Shown here piece by piece: positions 53,396 through 62,212 of a stretch of 64,000 nt of DNA (position 1 is its first letter; each line of letters begins with the position of its first letter). Position numbers and translations under genes: made by a program. Source of the DNA: Oscillospiraceae bacterium MB08-C2-2 (GTDB lineage Bacteria; Bacillota; Clostridia; Oscillospirales; Ruminococcaceae); NCBI GenBank assembly GCA_035621215.1, contig CP141729.1:394944-458943 (forward strand), in the 5' to 3' direction. The notes under the pieces were generated by a model. That model was not told the origin of the DNA, did no database searches, and was given only the letters and a program-made list of their open reading frames with translations.

Positions 53396-53424
53396 TTGAC
53401 AAACTTTCGGTTATCTGATAAAAT
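53396..53424 (+). promoter_or_regulatory. Strong promoter of the infC-rpmI-rplT operon
   Basis: TTGACA (53396-53401), exactly 17 bases, TAAAAT (53419-53424). Transcription would start near 53431, giving a leader of about 190 bases before the infC start at 53621. Confidence 0.78.
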
Positions 53425-53540
53425 AAATTAAAACAAAGCAGAACAGATTGATTCGGTTCTCACCCGTTGGCCACTTTGCCACACGCGGTCAATATGATTT
53501 TTATCTTGCCGTTTTTGGCGGTCGGATATTTTGTATTGTC

Positions 53541-53580
53541 AGCGCAGGCGAAGTATCGTCTGTGCTTTTGTATTTGTTTG
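53541..53580 (+). promoter_or_regulatory. Attenuator hairpin in the infC leader (L20-leader type candidate)
   Basis: AGCGCAGGCGA (53541-53551) pairs with TCGTCTGTGCT (53556-53566) around loop AGTA, with two G-T pairs, and is followed by a T-rich run (53566-53580). A second short stem AGCCGC-TTT-GCGGCT is at 53581-53595. In B. subtilis this operon is controlled by ribosomal protein L20 binding its leader and promoting termination; the position and design here fit that mechanism. Confidence 0.6.
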
Positions 53581-53620
53581 AGCCGCTTTGCGGCTAACTG
53601 TGATTTTGGAGGTGCTTACT

Positions 53621-54139
53621 ATTAAGGAATTGCTTATCAATGAGGAGATTCGTGATAAGGAGGTCAGGCTTGTTGGTGTAAACAGCGAGCAGCTGGGCAT
53701 TGTTTCTCTTGAAACAGCCATGCAGATCGCCAACGAAAAGAATCTGGATCTTGTGAAGATTGCTCCTCAGGCCGAACCCCCTGTGTGCCGCGTTATGGAT
53801 TACGGTAAATACCGGTTCGAAGAGGCCAAGCGCACGAAGGATGCCCGTAAAAACCAGAAGGTCATCGAAACCAAGGAAGTGCGGCTTTCTTTGAATATCG
53901 ATACACACGATTTTGAAACTAAGCTGAAAAACGCTTTGAAGTTTTTGGGCAACGGTGATAAGGTCAAGGTATCAATTCGTTTTCGGGGCAGAGAAATGGC
54001 TCACCCAGAGATTGGCCAGGGGATGATGAAGCGCTTTGCCGAGGCTTGTGCTGAGGTGGGGACTATTGATAGGCTGCCGAAAATGGAAGGCCGCAGCATG
54101 GTAATGTTTATTACCTCTAAAATTGCGAAAGCCAAGTAG
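53621..54139 (+). CDS. infC: Translation initiation factor IF-3 (ATT start)
   Basis: A 172-residue initiation factor. It begins [18 protein letters not shown], has the family block [17 protein letters not shown] between its two domains, and [15 protein letters not shown] and [20 protein letters not shown] in the C-terminal domain. The best start is ATT at 53621: GGAGG lies eight bases upstream and the family N-terminus begins there, whereas ATG, GTG or TTG candidates are badly placed. An AUU start is the known basis of IF-3 autoregulation. First gene of the L35/L20 operon. Confidence 0.93.
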   Translation: MKELLINEEIRDKEVRLVGVNSEQLGIVSLETAMQIANEKNLDLVKIAPQAEPPVCRVMDYGKYRFEEAKRTKDARKNQKVIETKEVRLSLNIDTHDFETKLKNALKFLGNGDKVKVSIRFRGREMAHPEIGQGMMKRFAEACAEVGTIDRLPKMEGRSMVMFITSKIAKAK

Positions 54140-54165
54140 ATTTATCTAAAAGGGAGGAACCACTC

Positions 54166-54363
54166 ATGCCGAAGTTGAAAACCCACAGTGGTGCAAAAAA
54201 ACGCTTTAACCTCACCAAGAATGGCAAGGTTAAAAGAGCACAGGCATACAAACGCCACATTCTTAACAAAAAGACCACCAAGCGCAAGAGATTGCTTCGC
54301 AAGGCCGCTTATGCCGATGTAACCAACGCAAAGGTCGTCAAGTTGCTGATTCCGTATAAATAA
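54166..54363 (+). CDS. rpmI: 50S ribosomal protein L35
   Basis: A 65-residue basic ribosomal protein of standard length. It starts [20 protein letters not shown], has [20 protein letters not shown] and ends KLLIPYK. ATG at 54166 follows AAAGGGAGG. It lies between infC and rplT in the conserved order and is coexpressed with them. Confidence 0.97.
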   Translation: MPKLKTHSGAKKRFNLTKNGKVKRAQAYKRHILNKKTTKRKRLLRKAAYADVTNAKVVKLLIPYK

Positions 54364-54408
54364 GCCTTGACACACTACGTTTAAAACCACATTAGGGAGG
54401 TATTCGTT

Positions 54409-54765
54409 ATGGCTCGTGTTAAGGGAGCAATGATGACTCGCAAGAGAAGGAAAAAAGTATTAAAACTGGCAAAAGGTTATTATGGAGCGAAAAGCACCCA
54501 TTTTAAAATGGCCAAACAGGCTGTTTATAAATCTGGTCAGTATGCCTATATCGGAAGAAAGCAGAAAAAGAGAAACTTCCGTCAGCTGTGGATCACCCGT
54601 ATTTCTGCCGCCTGCAAAATGAACGGCATGAACTACTCCACCTTTATGAATGGTCTGAAAATTGCTGGTGTAACCCTCAACCGCAAAATGATTTCGGAAA
54701 TTGCCATTCATGATGCCGCTGCTTTCACCGCTTTGGTGGAAAAAGCAAAAGCTGCCCGCGCCTAA
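54409..54765 (+). CDS. rplT: 50S ribosomal protein L20
   Basis: A 118-residue ribosomal protein with a basic N-terminal arm ([20 protein letters not shown]) and a globular C-terminus ([19 protein letters not shown]). It binds 23S rRNA early in assembly and, in relatives, represses its own operon through the leader described at 53541-53580. ATG at 54409 follows GGGAGG. Confidence 0.97.
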   Translation: MARVKGAMMTRKRRKKVLKLAKGYYGAKSTHFKMAKQAVYKSGQYAYIGRKQKKRNFRQLWITRISAACKMNGMNYSTFMNGLKIAGVTLNRKMISEIAIHDAAAFTALVEKAKAARA

Positions 54766-54779
54766 ATATAGCTTGTAAA

Positions 54780-54812
54780 ACGCTCGAGTCACTATGAATC
54801 GGGCGTATTTCA
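54780..54812 (+). terminator. Likely terminator of the infC operon
   Basis: ACGCTCGA (54780-54787) pairs with TCGGGCGT (54799-54806), one G-T pair, 11-base loop, then ATTTCATTATTT. The T run is interrupted, so efficiency may be partial. Confidence 0.6.
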
Positions 54813-54872
54813 TTATTTGGTTGATTCACTTGCAAACACGCAAGTTGGAGACATGGTTAGGAGTTTTTTTCT

Positions 54873-55664
54873 TTGGAAACCGTGACATCCCGGGATAACG
54901 CTCAAGTCAAGGAGATTGTTCGGCTGCTGGGCCAAAAAAAGCAGCGGGAAAATACCGGCCTCTTTGTTACCGAAGGGGTCAAGCTTTCTTTGGAGGCCTT
55001 GGAAAGTGGGCTGCATTTGGAATCAGTCTGCATGACCCCGCAGGCCGCCGAAAAGCACCGGGAGCTGGAACCATTGAAAGCCGCCGGTGCTCACACCCTG
55101 TTTATAGCCAAGGAGCTGGCCCTGCGGATATCCGATACTCGGACTCCTCAGGGCGTTTTCTGCATCTGGAAACAGCGTCCTCACACGGAGGCGGATATCC
55201 TCCTAAAGGAAAATGGACGCTACTTGATTTTATGTTCCCTGCAAGACCCGGGAAATATGGGAACTGTTTTGCGCACCAGCGAGGCCTTTGGGGTGGATGG
55301 TGTTTTTATCTCCTCCGATTGCCCTGATCTTTACAGCCCCAAGGTGCTCAGAGGCGCTATGGGGGGGATTTTTCGTTTGCCTATCGCTCTTTGCCCGGAC
55401 ATGCCTGCTTTGCTGGAACGCCTTGCCCAAAAAGGCGTGGCGCTGTATGCTTCGGCACTGAGCCAAGAGGCACAGTCCCTTCCCCAGATGACCTTTCAGG
55501 GGAGCTGCGGTCTGCTCATCGGCAACGAGGGCAACGGACTTTCGCAGGAGCTGCTGGAAAGGTGCTCTCATCAGGTGATGATCCCCATGGCGGGGCGTGC
55601 TGAATCCCTCAACGCCGGTGTGGCTGCGGGAATTCTGCTGTGGGAGATGTGCGACCACCGATAA
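54873..55664 (+). CDS. TrmH/SpoU-family RNA 2'-O-methyltransferase
   Basis: A 263-residue SPOUT methyltransferase. An N-terminal substrate-binding domain (NTGLFVTEGVKLSLEALESG) precedes the knotted catalytic domain. The catalytic domain carries the three SpoU motifs: LQDPGNMGTVLRTSEAFG, LIGNEGNGLS and IPMAGRAESLNAGVAAGILL. The start is TTG at 54873 with AGGAG nine bases upstream. The family methylates ribose in 23S rRNA or tRNA; the exact target is not clear. It lies just after the infC operon. Confidence 0.9.
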   Translation: METVTSRDNAQVKEIVRLLGQKKQRENTGLFVTEGVKLSLEALESGLHLESVCMTPQAAEKHRELEPLKAAGAHTLFIAKELALRISDTRTPQGVFCIWKQRPHTEADILLKENGRYLILCSLQDPGNMGTVLRTSEAFGVDGVFISSDCPDLYSPKVLRGAMGGIFRLPIALCPDMPALLERLAQKGVALYASALSQEAQSLPQMTFQGSCGLLIGNEGNGLSQELLERCSHQVMIPMAGRAESLNAGVAAGILLWEMCDHR

Positions 55665-55684
55665 TCAGCAAGGAGGAAAAAGAC

Positions 55685-56848
55685 ATGACCAATCAGGCAT
55701 ACTGGGTTTGGTTTCAGCTTGTATTCGGGATTGGAACCCGGCGAGCCGAGCTTTTTCTTCACTATTTTAGTCATCCCGGCGAAATTTTGGATGGCCTTCG
55801 CTCAGGTGGTCAAGTCACCGCTATGCTCACCGCAAAGGAACGCTCTCTTTCTGTGCTCTGCCAAGAAAAAGCGGAAAACATCTGTGCCCGCACCCTGAAA
55901 AAAGGCTGCGACATCATCACGCCGGATCACCCTCTTTATCCCAGCCGGCTGCGGTATATTTATTCCCATCCTGCGGCGTTGTATGTCAAGGGAGATTTGA
56001 GCTGCTTGGCTGATTCCCTTTGCATCGGCATGGTGGGAACCCGCAAGCACAGTGCCTACGGTGAACGGGCCGCCTGGGAAATCAGTCGGGGGCTGGCCGC
56101 CAGCGGCGCGGTGATTGTCAGCGGATTGGCCAAAGGAATTGATACCATTTGCCACAGTGCTGCACTGGAGGCTGGCGGAAAAACCATTGGTGTGCTGGGC
56201 TGCGGCATTGATGTGGATTATCCCAAGGGGAGTGGAGTCCTGAAAAGGGCTATGAGCCAAAATGGTGCGGTGGTTACCGAATATCCACTGGGAATGCCGC
56301 CTATATCGCCTCATTTCCCTGTACGAAATCGTTTGGTTTCCGGCATGTCCCACGGTGTGGTGGTGGTTGAAGCAAATTTGCGCAGCGGTTCTTTGATTAC
56401 CGCCAATCACGCATTGGAGCAGGGCCGGGATGTTTTTGCTGTTCCCGGTGATATTTTTTCCGGCTGCTCCAAGGGCTGCAACAAGCTCATTGGCGAAGGT
56501 GCCCGAATCGTGACCACGGCAGCGGATGTTTGGGCGGAATATAAGGAGTTCACAGCCGAAAAACCTGTGGAGCATATGTATAAATTCGAGCAAATGGGGT
56601 TTTCTATTAACAATGCACCTGCAAACGAAGAAATGCCGCTGTCTCAAAAGCAGCCATTGCCTTTGCCGCAGGAGCTGGGCGAATCGGCTCGTTTGATCTA
56701 TGAGCAGATTCACAGCGACCCGGTGAGCATAGACGAAATCGCCGCACAGGTGGATTTGGAAATAGGAATCATTCTGTCGGCATTGACGGAACTTGAAATT
56801 TATGGTTTAATTCAGGGGTATCCCGGCAGACGGTTTTCCCTTGTCTGA
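55685..56848 (+). CDS. dprA: DNA-processing protein DprA/Smf
   Basis: A 387-residue protein that loads RecA on single-stranded DNA taken up in transformation. The Rossmann core has MVGTRKHSAYGERAAWEISR, VSGLAKGIDTICHSAALEAG, LGCGIDVDYP and RNRLVSGMSHGVVVVEA. A C-terminal winged helix (SARLIYEQIHSDPVSIDEIA) is present. ATG at 55685 follows AAGGAGG at ideal spacing. The neighbouring order dprA-topA-trmFO is conserved across Firmicutes. Confidence 0.95.
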   Translation: MTNQAYWVWFQLVFGIGTRRAELFLHYFSHPGEILDGLRSGGQVTAMLTAKERSLSVLCQEKAENICARTLKKGCDIITPDHPLYPSRLRYIYSHPAALYVKGDLSCLADSLCIGMVGTRKHSAYGERAAWEISRGLAASGAVIVSGLAKGIDTICHSAALEAGGKTIGVLGCGIDVDYPKGSGVLKRAMSQNGAVVTEYPLGMPPISPHFPVRNRLVSGMSHGVVVVEANLRSGSLITANHALEQGRDVFAVPGDIFSGCSKGCNKLIGEGARIVTTAADVWAEYKEFTAEKPVEHMYKFEQMGFSINNAPANEEMPLSQKQPLPLPQELGESARLIYEQIHSDPVSIDEIAAQVDLEIGIILSALTELEIYGLIQGYPGRRFSLV

Positions 56849-56920
56849 TCAGTGGGCAGCCTTTGGGGATACACGCTGGTTGCCTGTTGGAATGCTCTGA
56901 AAATTCACATTGCCCGGTTG

Positions 56921-56961
56921 TTGAAAAATGCTGATATAAGCTTTTAATCAACATTTTTCAA
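56921..56961. other. Long hairpin between dprA and topA
   Basis: TTGAAAAATG (56921-56930) pairs with CATTTTTCAA (56952-56961), with an inner TGAT/ATCA stem. There is no T-tract after it on either strand. The surrounding 56849-57114 spacer otherwise shows nothing I can identify. It may be an operator or an RNA-processing site. Confidence 0.4.
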
Positions 56962-57114
56962 TGGCTGGGAAACAAGCGGCCTGTTTTGCGGAGATTTCCG
57001 CGGGTATTATTGGCTATTTACAATTCATCGGCCAGCGCCGGTGAAAATTTGGCGTTTTATTCCGGTCTGGCCCTCGGCCGGTTTGACCATAGCGCACGGG
57101 AGGCTTATCATACT

Positions 57115-59202
57115 ATGTCAAAGCTGGTTATTGTGGAGTCGCCTGCCAAGGCGAAAACCATCCAGAAGTATTTGGGCAAGGATTTTGAGGTTTTGGCTTC
57201 AAACGGCCATATCCGGGATTTGCCCAAGAGCAAGCTGGGTGTGGATGTGGAGAATAACTTCACGCCTCAATATGAAGAAATAAAAGGCAAGGAAACACTG
57301 GTCAAGACCCTGAAAAAAGAAGCGAGGAAAAGCGATCAGGTTTATCTGGCAACTGACCCGGATCGCGAGGGAGAAGCCATTTCGTGGCATCTTGCCCATT
57401 TGCTGAATTTGGATTTGGAATCGGATAACCGGGTTACCTTTAACGAAATTACCAAAAGCGGTATCAAGGAGGGCATGGCTGCTCCCCGCAAAATTGATCA
57501 GGATTTGGTGAATGCCCAGCAGACCCGCCGCATTCTGGATCGTATCGTCGGCTATAAGCTGAGCCCTTTTCTCTGGCGCAAGGTTCGCAAGGGCCTTTCG
57601 GCGGGCCGGGTACAGTCGGTGGCGGTACGCCTGATTGTAGATCGGGAAAAGGAAATTCGAGCCTTTAAATCGGAGGAATACTGGACTGTCGATGCCCAGA
57701 TGCTGGCCAAATCCTCCAAAAAGCCTTTTGCTGCCAAGCTTCATTCCCATAAGGGGAAAAAACTGACCATTAAAAATGAGGAAGCCGCCCAGACCATTGT
57801 AAAGGGTTTGGAGGGGGCTGACTTTGTCATTTCCGAGCTAAAAAAATCAGTTCGTCGCAAATCCCCGCCGCCGCCGTTTACCACCTCCACCTTACAGCAG
57901 GAGGCTTCCAAGAAGCTGGGATATCAATCCCGGCGCACCATGAAGGCGGCTCAGGAGCTGTATGAAGGCGTGGAGATCGAGGGCCTGGGTGCCATCGGTT
58001 TGATTACCTATATGAGAACCGACAGCCTGCGCATTTCCGCCGAGGCCATCACCGAAGTGACCAGCTTTATTGAAAGCGCCTACGGCAAGGAGTATCTGCC
58101 CCCCAGTGTGCGGGTTTATAAATCCAAGAAAAATTCACAGGATGCTCATGAGGCTGTTCGCCCCACTTCTCCCGAGTTGACCCCGGAAAAGGTGAAATCC
58201 AGCCTGACCTCCGAGCAGTATAAGCTCTATAAGCTGATTTGGGAGCGCTTTGTGGCTTGCCAGATGAGCAACGCTTTGCTGGACACCATTTCTGTCAAAA
58301 TCACAGGTGGGGATGATTATCTCTTTACCGCCTCCGGCTTTACCGTTAAGTTTGACGGCTTCACCCGCCTGTATGATACTGTAAAGGATGAAGAAGGGGA
58401 GGAATCCTCCGGTGCGCTGCCTCCCATGGAGGAGGGCCAGCCTGTAACAGCCAAGGAAATCCTGCCTAATCAGCACTTTACCCAGCCACCGCCGCGGTAT
58501 ACAGAGGCCTCTCTCATCAAAACCATGGAGGAAAACGGCATTGGCCGCCCCAGCACCTATGCACCCACCATCAGCACAGTTCTTAACCGTGGCTATGTGG
58601 AGCGGGAAGCCAAGGCTCTCAAACCGACAATTTTGGGCGAAGTAACCACCCAGCTCATGGAAGAACAGTTTGCCAAAATCGTAGATGCGGATTTCACTGC
58701 CCAGATGGAACAACAGCTGGATGACGTGGAGGAAGGCAAAACCGACTGGGTTGGGATGCTGGGTACCTTTTATGGCGATTTCGCAGGCAATTTGGAGCAG
58801 GCGGAAAAGAATATGGAAGGCACCCGGGTTAAAATTCCGGTGGAAGAAACCGATGTGGTCTGCGAGCTGTGCGGCCGCAATATGGTGATCAAGATGGGTC
58901 GGTTTGGCAAGTTTTTGGCTTGCCCGGGCTATCCTGAATGCAAGAATACAAAGAAAATTGTGCAGGAGACCGGCGGCCTTTGCCCGGTCTGCGGCAAAAA
59001 GGTTTTGGCTAAAAAGAGCAAGGCGGGCAAGGGGTATTTCGGTTGTGAGGATAACCCCACCTGCGGCTTTATGACCTGGGATAAGCCCCTTTCCGATCCC
59101 TGCCCCAAATGTGGCAGCACCCTCTTCCGCAAAATGGGCCGTGGCGGCAAAATTTACTGCCTCAAGGAAGGCTGCGGCTATGAGAAGGACCCTAAGGAAT
59201 GA
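57115..59202 (+). CDS. topA: DNA topoisomerase I
   Basis: A 695-residue type IA topoisomerase that relaxes negative supercoils. The Toprim domain begins SKLVIVESPAKAKTIQKYLG and has the acidic TDPDREGEAISWHL. The catalytic tyrosine is in LITYMRTDSLR. The C-terminus has three zinc-ribbon modules (CELCGRNMVIKMGRFGKFLA, CPVCGKKVLAKKSKAGKGYF and CPKCGSTLFRKMGRGGKIYC). ATG at 57115 has GGGAGG eleven bases upstream; an in-frame extension to 56986 is not family-like. Overlaps trmFO by ATGA. Confidence 0.96.
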   Translation: MSKLVIVESPAKAKTIQKYLGKDFEVLASNGHIRDLPKSKLGVDVENNFTPQYEEIKGKETLVKTLKKEARKSDQVYLATDPDREGEAISWHLAHLLNLDLESDNRVTFNEITKSGIKEGMAAPRKIDQDLVNAQQTRRILDRIVGYKLSPFLWRKVRKGLSAGRVQSVAVRLIVDREKEIRAFKSEEYWTVDAQMLAKSSKKPFAAKLHSHKGKKLTIKNEEAAQTIVKGLEGADFVISELKKSVRRKSPPPPFTTSTLQQEASKKLGYQSRRTMKAAQELYEGVEIEGLGAIGLITYMRTDSLRISAEAITEVTSFIESAYGKEYLPPSVRVYKSKKNSQDAHEAVRPTSPELTPEKVKSSLTSEQYKLYKLIWERFVACQMSNALLDTISVKITGGDDYLFTASGFTVKFDGFTRLYDTVKDEEGEESSGALPPMEEGQPVTAKEILPNQHFTQPPPRYTEASLIKTMEENGIGRPSTYAPTISTVLNRGYVEREAKALKPTILGEVTTQLMEEQFAKIVDADFTAQMEQQLDDVEEGKTDWVGMLGTFYGDFAGNLEQAEKNMEGTRVKIPVEETDVVCELCGRNMVIKMGRFGKFLACPGYPECKNTKKIVQETGGLCPVCGKKVLAKKSKAGKGYFGCEDNPTCGFMTWDKPLSDPCPKCGSTLFRKMGRGGKIYCLKEGCGYEKDPKE

Positions 59203-60530
59203 GCGGTGTAGAGATCATTGGAGCGGGCCTTGCAGGCTGTGAGGCCGCTTGGGCCTTAGCTCAGGCCGGCATTGCGGTTACCCTTTGGGAGATGAAGCCC
59301 CAAAAGTATTCCCCGGCTCATACCCACAGCGGGTTTGCGGAGCTGGTTTGCTCCAATTCCCTCAAGGCCTCCCGCCTTGGTTCGGCGGCTGGTTTGCTCA
59401 AAGAAGAAATGCGCCGCTTAGGCTCGCTGACTGTGGAGTGTGCCTATAAAACCGCAGTGGGAGCCGGCGGAGCGCTGGCAGTGGATCGCACCGCCTTCTC
59501 TGATCTGGTTACCTCCCATATACGCAGTCACCCCCTCATTCAGGTGCGGGAGGGCGAGGTGGAAAAGCTTCCCCGCTCGGGAAATGTCATTGTCGCAACC
59601 GGCCCCCTCACCTCAGATGCATTGGCGGCGGATATTGCCGACTACTGCGGCGGGGATACTTTAAGCTTTTTTGATGCGGCTGCTCCTATTGTCACGGCCC
59701 AGTCGCTGGATACCGACCGGGTCTTTTTTGCCGCCCGGTATGGCCGGGGAGAAGCGGATTACATCAACTGTCCCTTTAACCGGGAGGAATACGAAGCTTT
59801 TTATGAGGCTCTTGTTTCCGCTCAGGGTGTGGAGCTGCGGGATTTTGAGCAGCGCCCCTTAACGGTTTACGAGGGCTGTATGCCGGTGGAGATCATGGCC
59901 AAACGAGGCCCCGATACCCTGCGTTTTGGCCCCATGAAGCCGGTGGGCCTTACCAACCCCGAAACCGGCCACAGACCGTGGGCGGTTGTTCAGCTTCGGC
60001 AGGAAAATACAGGGGGAACCCTTTACAATCTGGTGGGCTTTCAGACCAACCTGAAGTTCCCCGAGCAGAAGCGGGTGTTTTCCATGATACCCGGCCTTGA
60101 AAACGCCGAGTTTGTCCGATATGGTGTCATGCACCGCAACACCTTTTTGGATTCGCCACGCCTCCTTAGCAGCGATTTCAGCCTGCAAAAAAGGCCGGAG
60201 CTTTATTTTGCCGGTCAGATCACCGGCGTGGAGGGTTATATGGAATCGGCCGCTTCGGGAATTTTAGCTGGCCAAAATTTAGCTCGCAAGCTGGGCGGCA
60301 AGCATGCTCTTATTCTGCCGGAGGATACCATGCTGGGGGCGTTAACTGCCTATATCAGCGATCCCGGTGTGGAAAAATTCCAGCCCATGGGAGCCAATAT
60401 GGGGCTGCTGCCTCCTTTGCCGGAGCGGGTGAAGGAAAAGGCTCTGCGCTATGAACAGATTGCCCAGAGGGCAATTGCCTCTCTGGAAAAAACCTTGAAG
60501 GATGGTGACAGCGATGAAAGTAATCCTTGA
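59199..60530 (+). CDS. trmFO: Folate-dependent tRNA (uracil-5-)-methyltransferase TrmFO
   Basis: A 443-residue FAD enzyme that methylates U54 of tRNA using methylene-THF. The N-terminal FAD motif is IIGAGLAGCEAAWALAQAG. VCSNSLKASRLGSAAGLLKEE and GQITGVEGYMESAASGILAG are family-specific blocks. ATG at 59199 overlaps the topA stop. TrmFO replaces TrmA in most Firmicutes, consistent with the rest of the window. Confidence 0.95.
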   Translation: MSGVEIIGAGLAGCEAAWALAQAGIAVTLWEMKPQKYSPAHTHSGFAELVCSNSLKASRLGSAAGLLKEEMRRLGSLTVECAYKTAVGAGGALAVDRTAFSDLVTSHIRSHPLIQVREGEVEKLPRSGNVIVATGPLTSDALAADIADYCGGDTLSFFDAAAPIVTAQSLDTDRVFFAARYGRGEADYINCPFNREEYEAFYEALVSAQGVELRDFEQRPLTVYEGCMPVEIMAKRGPDTLRFGPMKPVGLTNPETGHRPWAVVQLRQENTGGTLYNLVGFQTNLKFPEQKRVFSMIPGLENAEFVRYGVMHRNTFLDSPRLLSSDFSLQKRPELYFAGQITGVEGYMESAASGILAGQNLARKLGGKHALILPEDTMLGALTAYISDPGVEKFQPMGANMGLLPPLPERVKEKALRYEQIAQRAIASLEKTLKDGDSDESNP

Positions 60531-61533
60531 TGCCTATGGCGGCGACAATGCCCCGCTGGAGATTCTTAAAGGAGCGGCCATGGCCGTTTCCGAGCTGGGC
60601 GTTTCGGTGATGCTCACCGGCGATGAACAGGATATTCGCCGGGTGGCAGAGGAAAACAGCGTTGACCTGACCGGTATGGAAATTGTGGATTGCCAGAATG
60701 TGATCCCGGTGGAGGCCGATCCTTCCGAGATTCTTAAATCTTATGCCGACTGCTCCATGGCTGTGGGCCTCCAGCGCTTGGCAGAAGGCGAAGGGGATGC
60801 CTTTATCACAGCGGGCAGCACCGGTGCCGCCGTTGTGGGAGCCACCTTTATTGTTAAGCGTATCAAAGGGGTTAAGCGTGCGGCCTTGGGAACGGTGATC
60901 CCCTGTGCAGAAGGCTGCTATATGCTGCTGGATATTGGTGCCAACGCCGAGTGCCGGCCGGAAATGCTGGTGCAGTTCGGCCTGATGGGCTCCGCCTATA
61001 TGGAGGGCATTCAGGGTGTCAAGAACCCCCGGGTGGGCCTTGTCAACATCGGAGCCGAAAGAACCAAGGGCCTTGATTTACAGCTGGATGCCTACGGCCT
61101 CATGGAAAAGGCACCCTTCCACTTTACCGGCAATGTGGAGGCGAGAGACTTGCCTCTTGGCGGGTGTGATGTGGCGGTGGCAGATGGCTTTGTGGGCAAC
61201 ATTGTCCTCAAGCTCACCGAGGGCATGGCTTCCTTCTTCTCCCGTTCCCTCAAGGGAATTTTGCTGAAAAACCTCACCACCAAAATCGGCGCTCTGCTGA
61301 TTCAGGGTGGTGTAAAGGATTTTAAAGCCCAGATGGATTACACCGAATACGGCGGCGCACCCCTCATGGGTATTGCCAAGCCGGTTATCAAAGCCCATGG
61401 CAGCTCCAATGCCAAGGCAATCAAGAATGCCATTCGGCAGGCCAAGCTGTATCATGAAAACAATGTGGTGGATGTGATCAGCCGGGGTATTACCGCTCTG
61501 GCCGCAGAAAAAAAGGAGGAGCAAGGTGTCTGA
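60514..61533 (+). CDS. plsX: Phosphate acyltransferase PlsX
   Basis: A 339-residue enzyme making acyl-phosphate from acyl-ACP for phospholipid synthesis. It begins KVILDAYGGDNAPLEILKGA, the family hallmark, and has ITAGSTGAAVVGATFIVKRI and VADGFVGNIVLKLTEGMASF. ATG at 60514 overlaps the end of trmFO by 17 bases. It is followed by rnc with an 8-base overlap. The acpP gene that often sits between plsX and rnc is absent here. Confidence 0.94.
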   Translation: MKVILDAYGGDNAPLEILKGAAMAVSELGVSVMLTGDEQDIRRVAEENSVDLTGMEIVDCQNVIPVEADPSEILKSYADCSMAVGLQRLAEGEGDAFITAGSTGAAVVGATFIVKRIKGVKRAALGTVIPCAEGCYMLLDIGANAECRPEMLVQFGLMGSAYMEGIQGVKNPRVGLVNIGAERTKGLDLQLDAYGLMEKAPFHFTGNVEARDLPLGGCDVAVADGFVGNIVLKLTEGMASFFSRSLKGILLKNLTTKIGALLIQGGVKDFKAQMDYTEYGGAPLMGIAKPVIKAHGSSNAKAIKNAIRQAKLYHENNVVDVISRGITALAAEKKEEQGV

Positions 61534-62212
61534 CAAACACGGGGAACTCCAAAGCAGAATTGGTTATACCTTCAAAAACATCGATTACCTGAACATCGCT
61601 CTTACCCATTCTTCTTATGCCAACGAAACCAAGCGGGGGCAACAGAACAATGAGCGGCAGGAGTTTCTGGGGGATGCGGTGCTTTCCATTGTGGTGTCCG
61701 ATTACTTGTTTAAGCGGTTTCATCTGGCCGAGGGCGACTTGACCAAGCTGCGGGCCTCCATGGTTTGCGAAAAGGCCCTGTGTGAGTTTGCTCAGAAGAT
61801 TTCACTGGGGCAGGAGCTGATGCTGGGCAAGGGCGAGGAAATGATGGGAGGGCGCAGCCGCCCTTCTATACTGGCCGATGCCTTTGAAGCCCTGATCGCC
61901 GCCATTTATCTGGACGGCGGCACCGAGCAGGCGGCCAAGTTTATCCTTCCTTTTGTGGAGGACTTTTTGGCGGAAGAAAAGGATGCAGCGGCGCAGGATT
62001 ATAAGACTCTGCTTCAAGAAATTGTGCAGCAAAACCCGCAGGAAACCCTTTCGTATGTCACAGTGCATGAAAGCGGTCCCGATCACGACAAGCGCTTTGA
62101 GGTGGAGGTTCGCCTCAATTCCAATGTGATTGGCAAAGGTGCCGGGCGCAGCAAAAAAAGCGCCGAGCAGGAGGCTGCCCGGGAAGCACTGAGCCTTATG
62201 GGGCAAGGATGA
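61526..62212 (+). CDS. rnc: Ribonuclease III
   Basis: A 228-residue double-strand-specific RNase that processes rRNA and mRNA. The catalytic signature is NERQEFLGDAVLSIVVSDYL and the second acidic cluster is in LADAFEALIAAIYLDGG. The C-terminal dsRNA-binding domain (DYKTLLQEIVQQNPQE to SKKSAEQEAAREAL) is complete. The start is GTG at 61526 after AGGAG. Confidence 0.96.
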   Translation: MSDKHGELQSRIGYTFKNIDYLNIALTHSSYANETKRGQQNNERQEFLGDAVLSIVVSDYLFKRFHLAEGDLTKLRASMVCEKALCEFAQKISLGQELMLGKGEEMMGGRSRPSILADAFEALIAAIYLDGGTEQAAKFILPFVEDFLAEEKDAAAQDYKTLLQEIVQQNPQETLSYVTVHESGPDHDKRFEVEVRLNSNVIGKGAGRSKKSAEQEAAREALSLMGQG

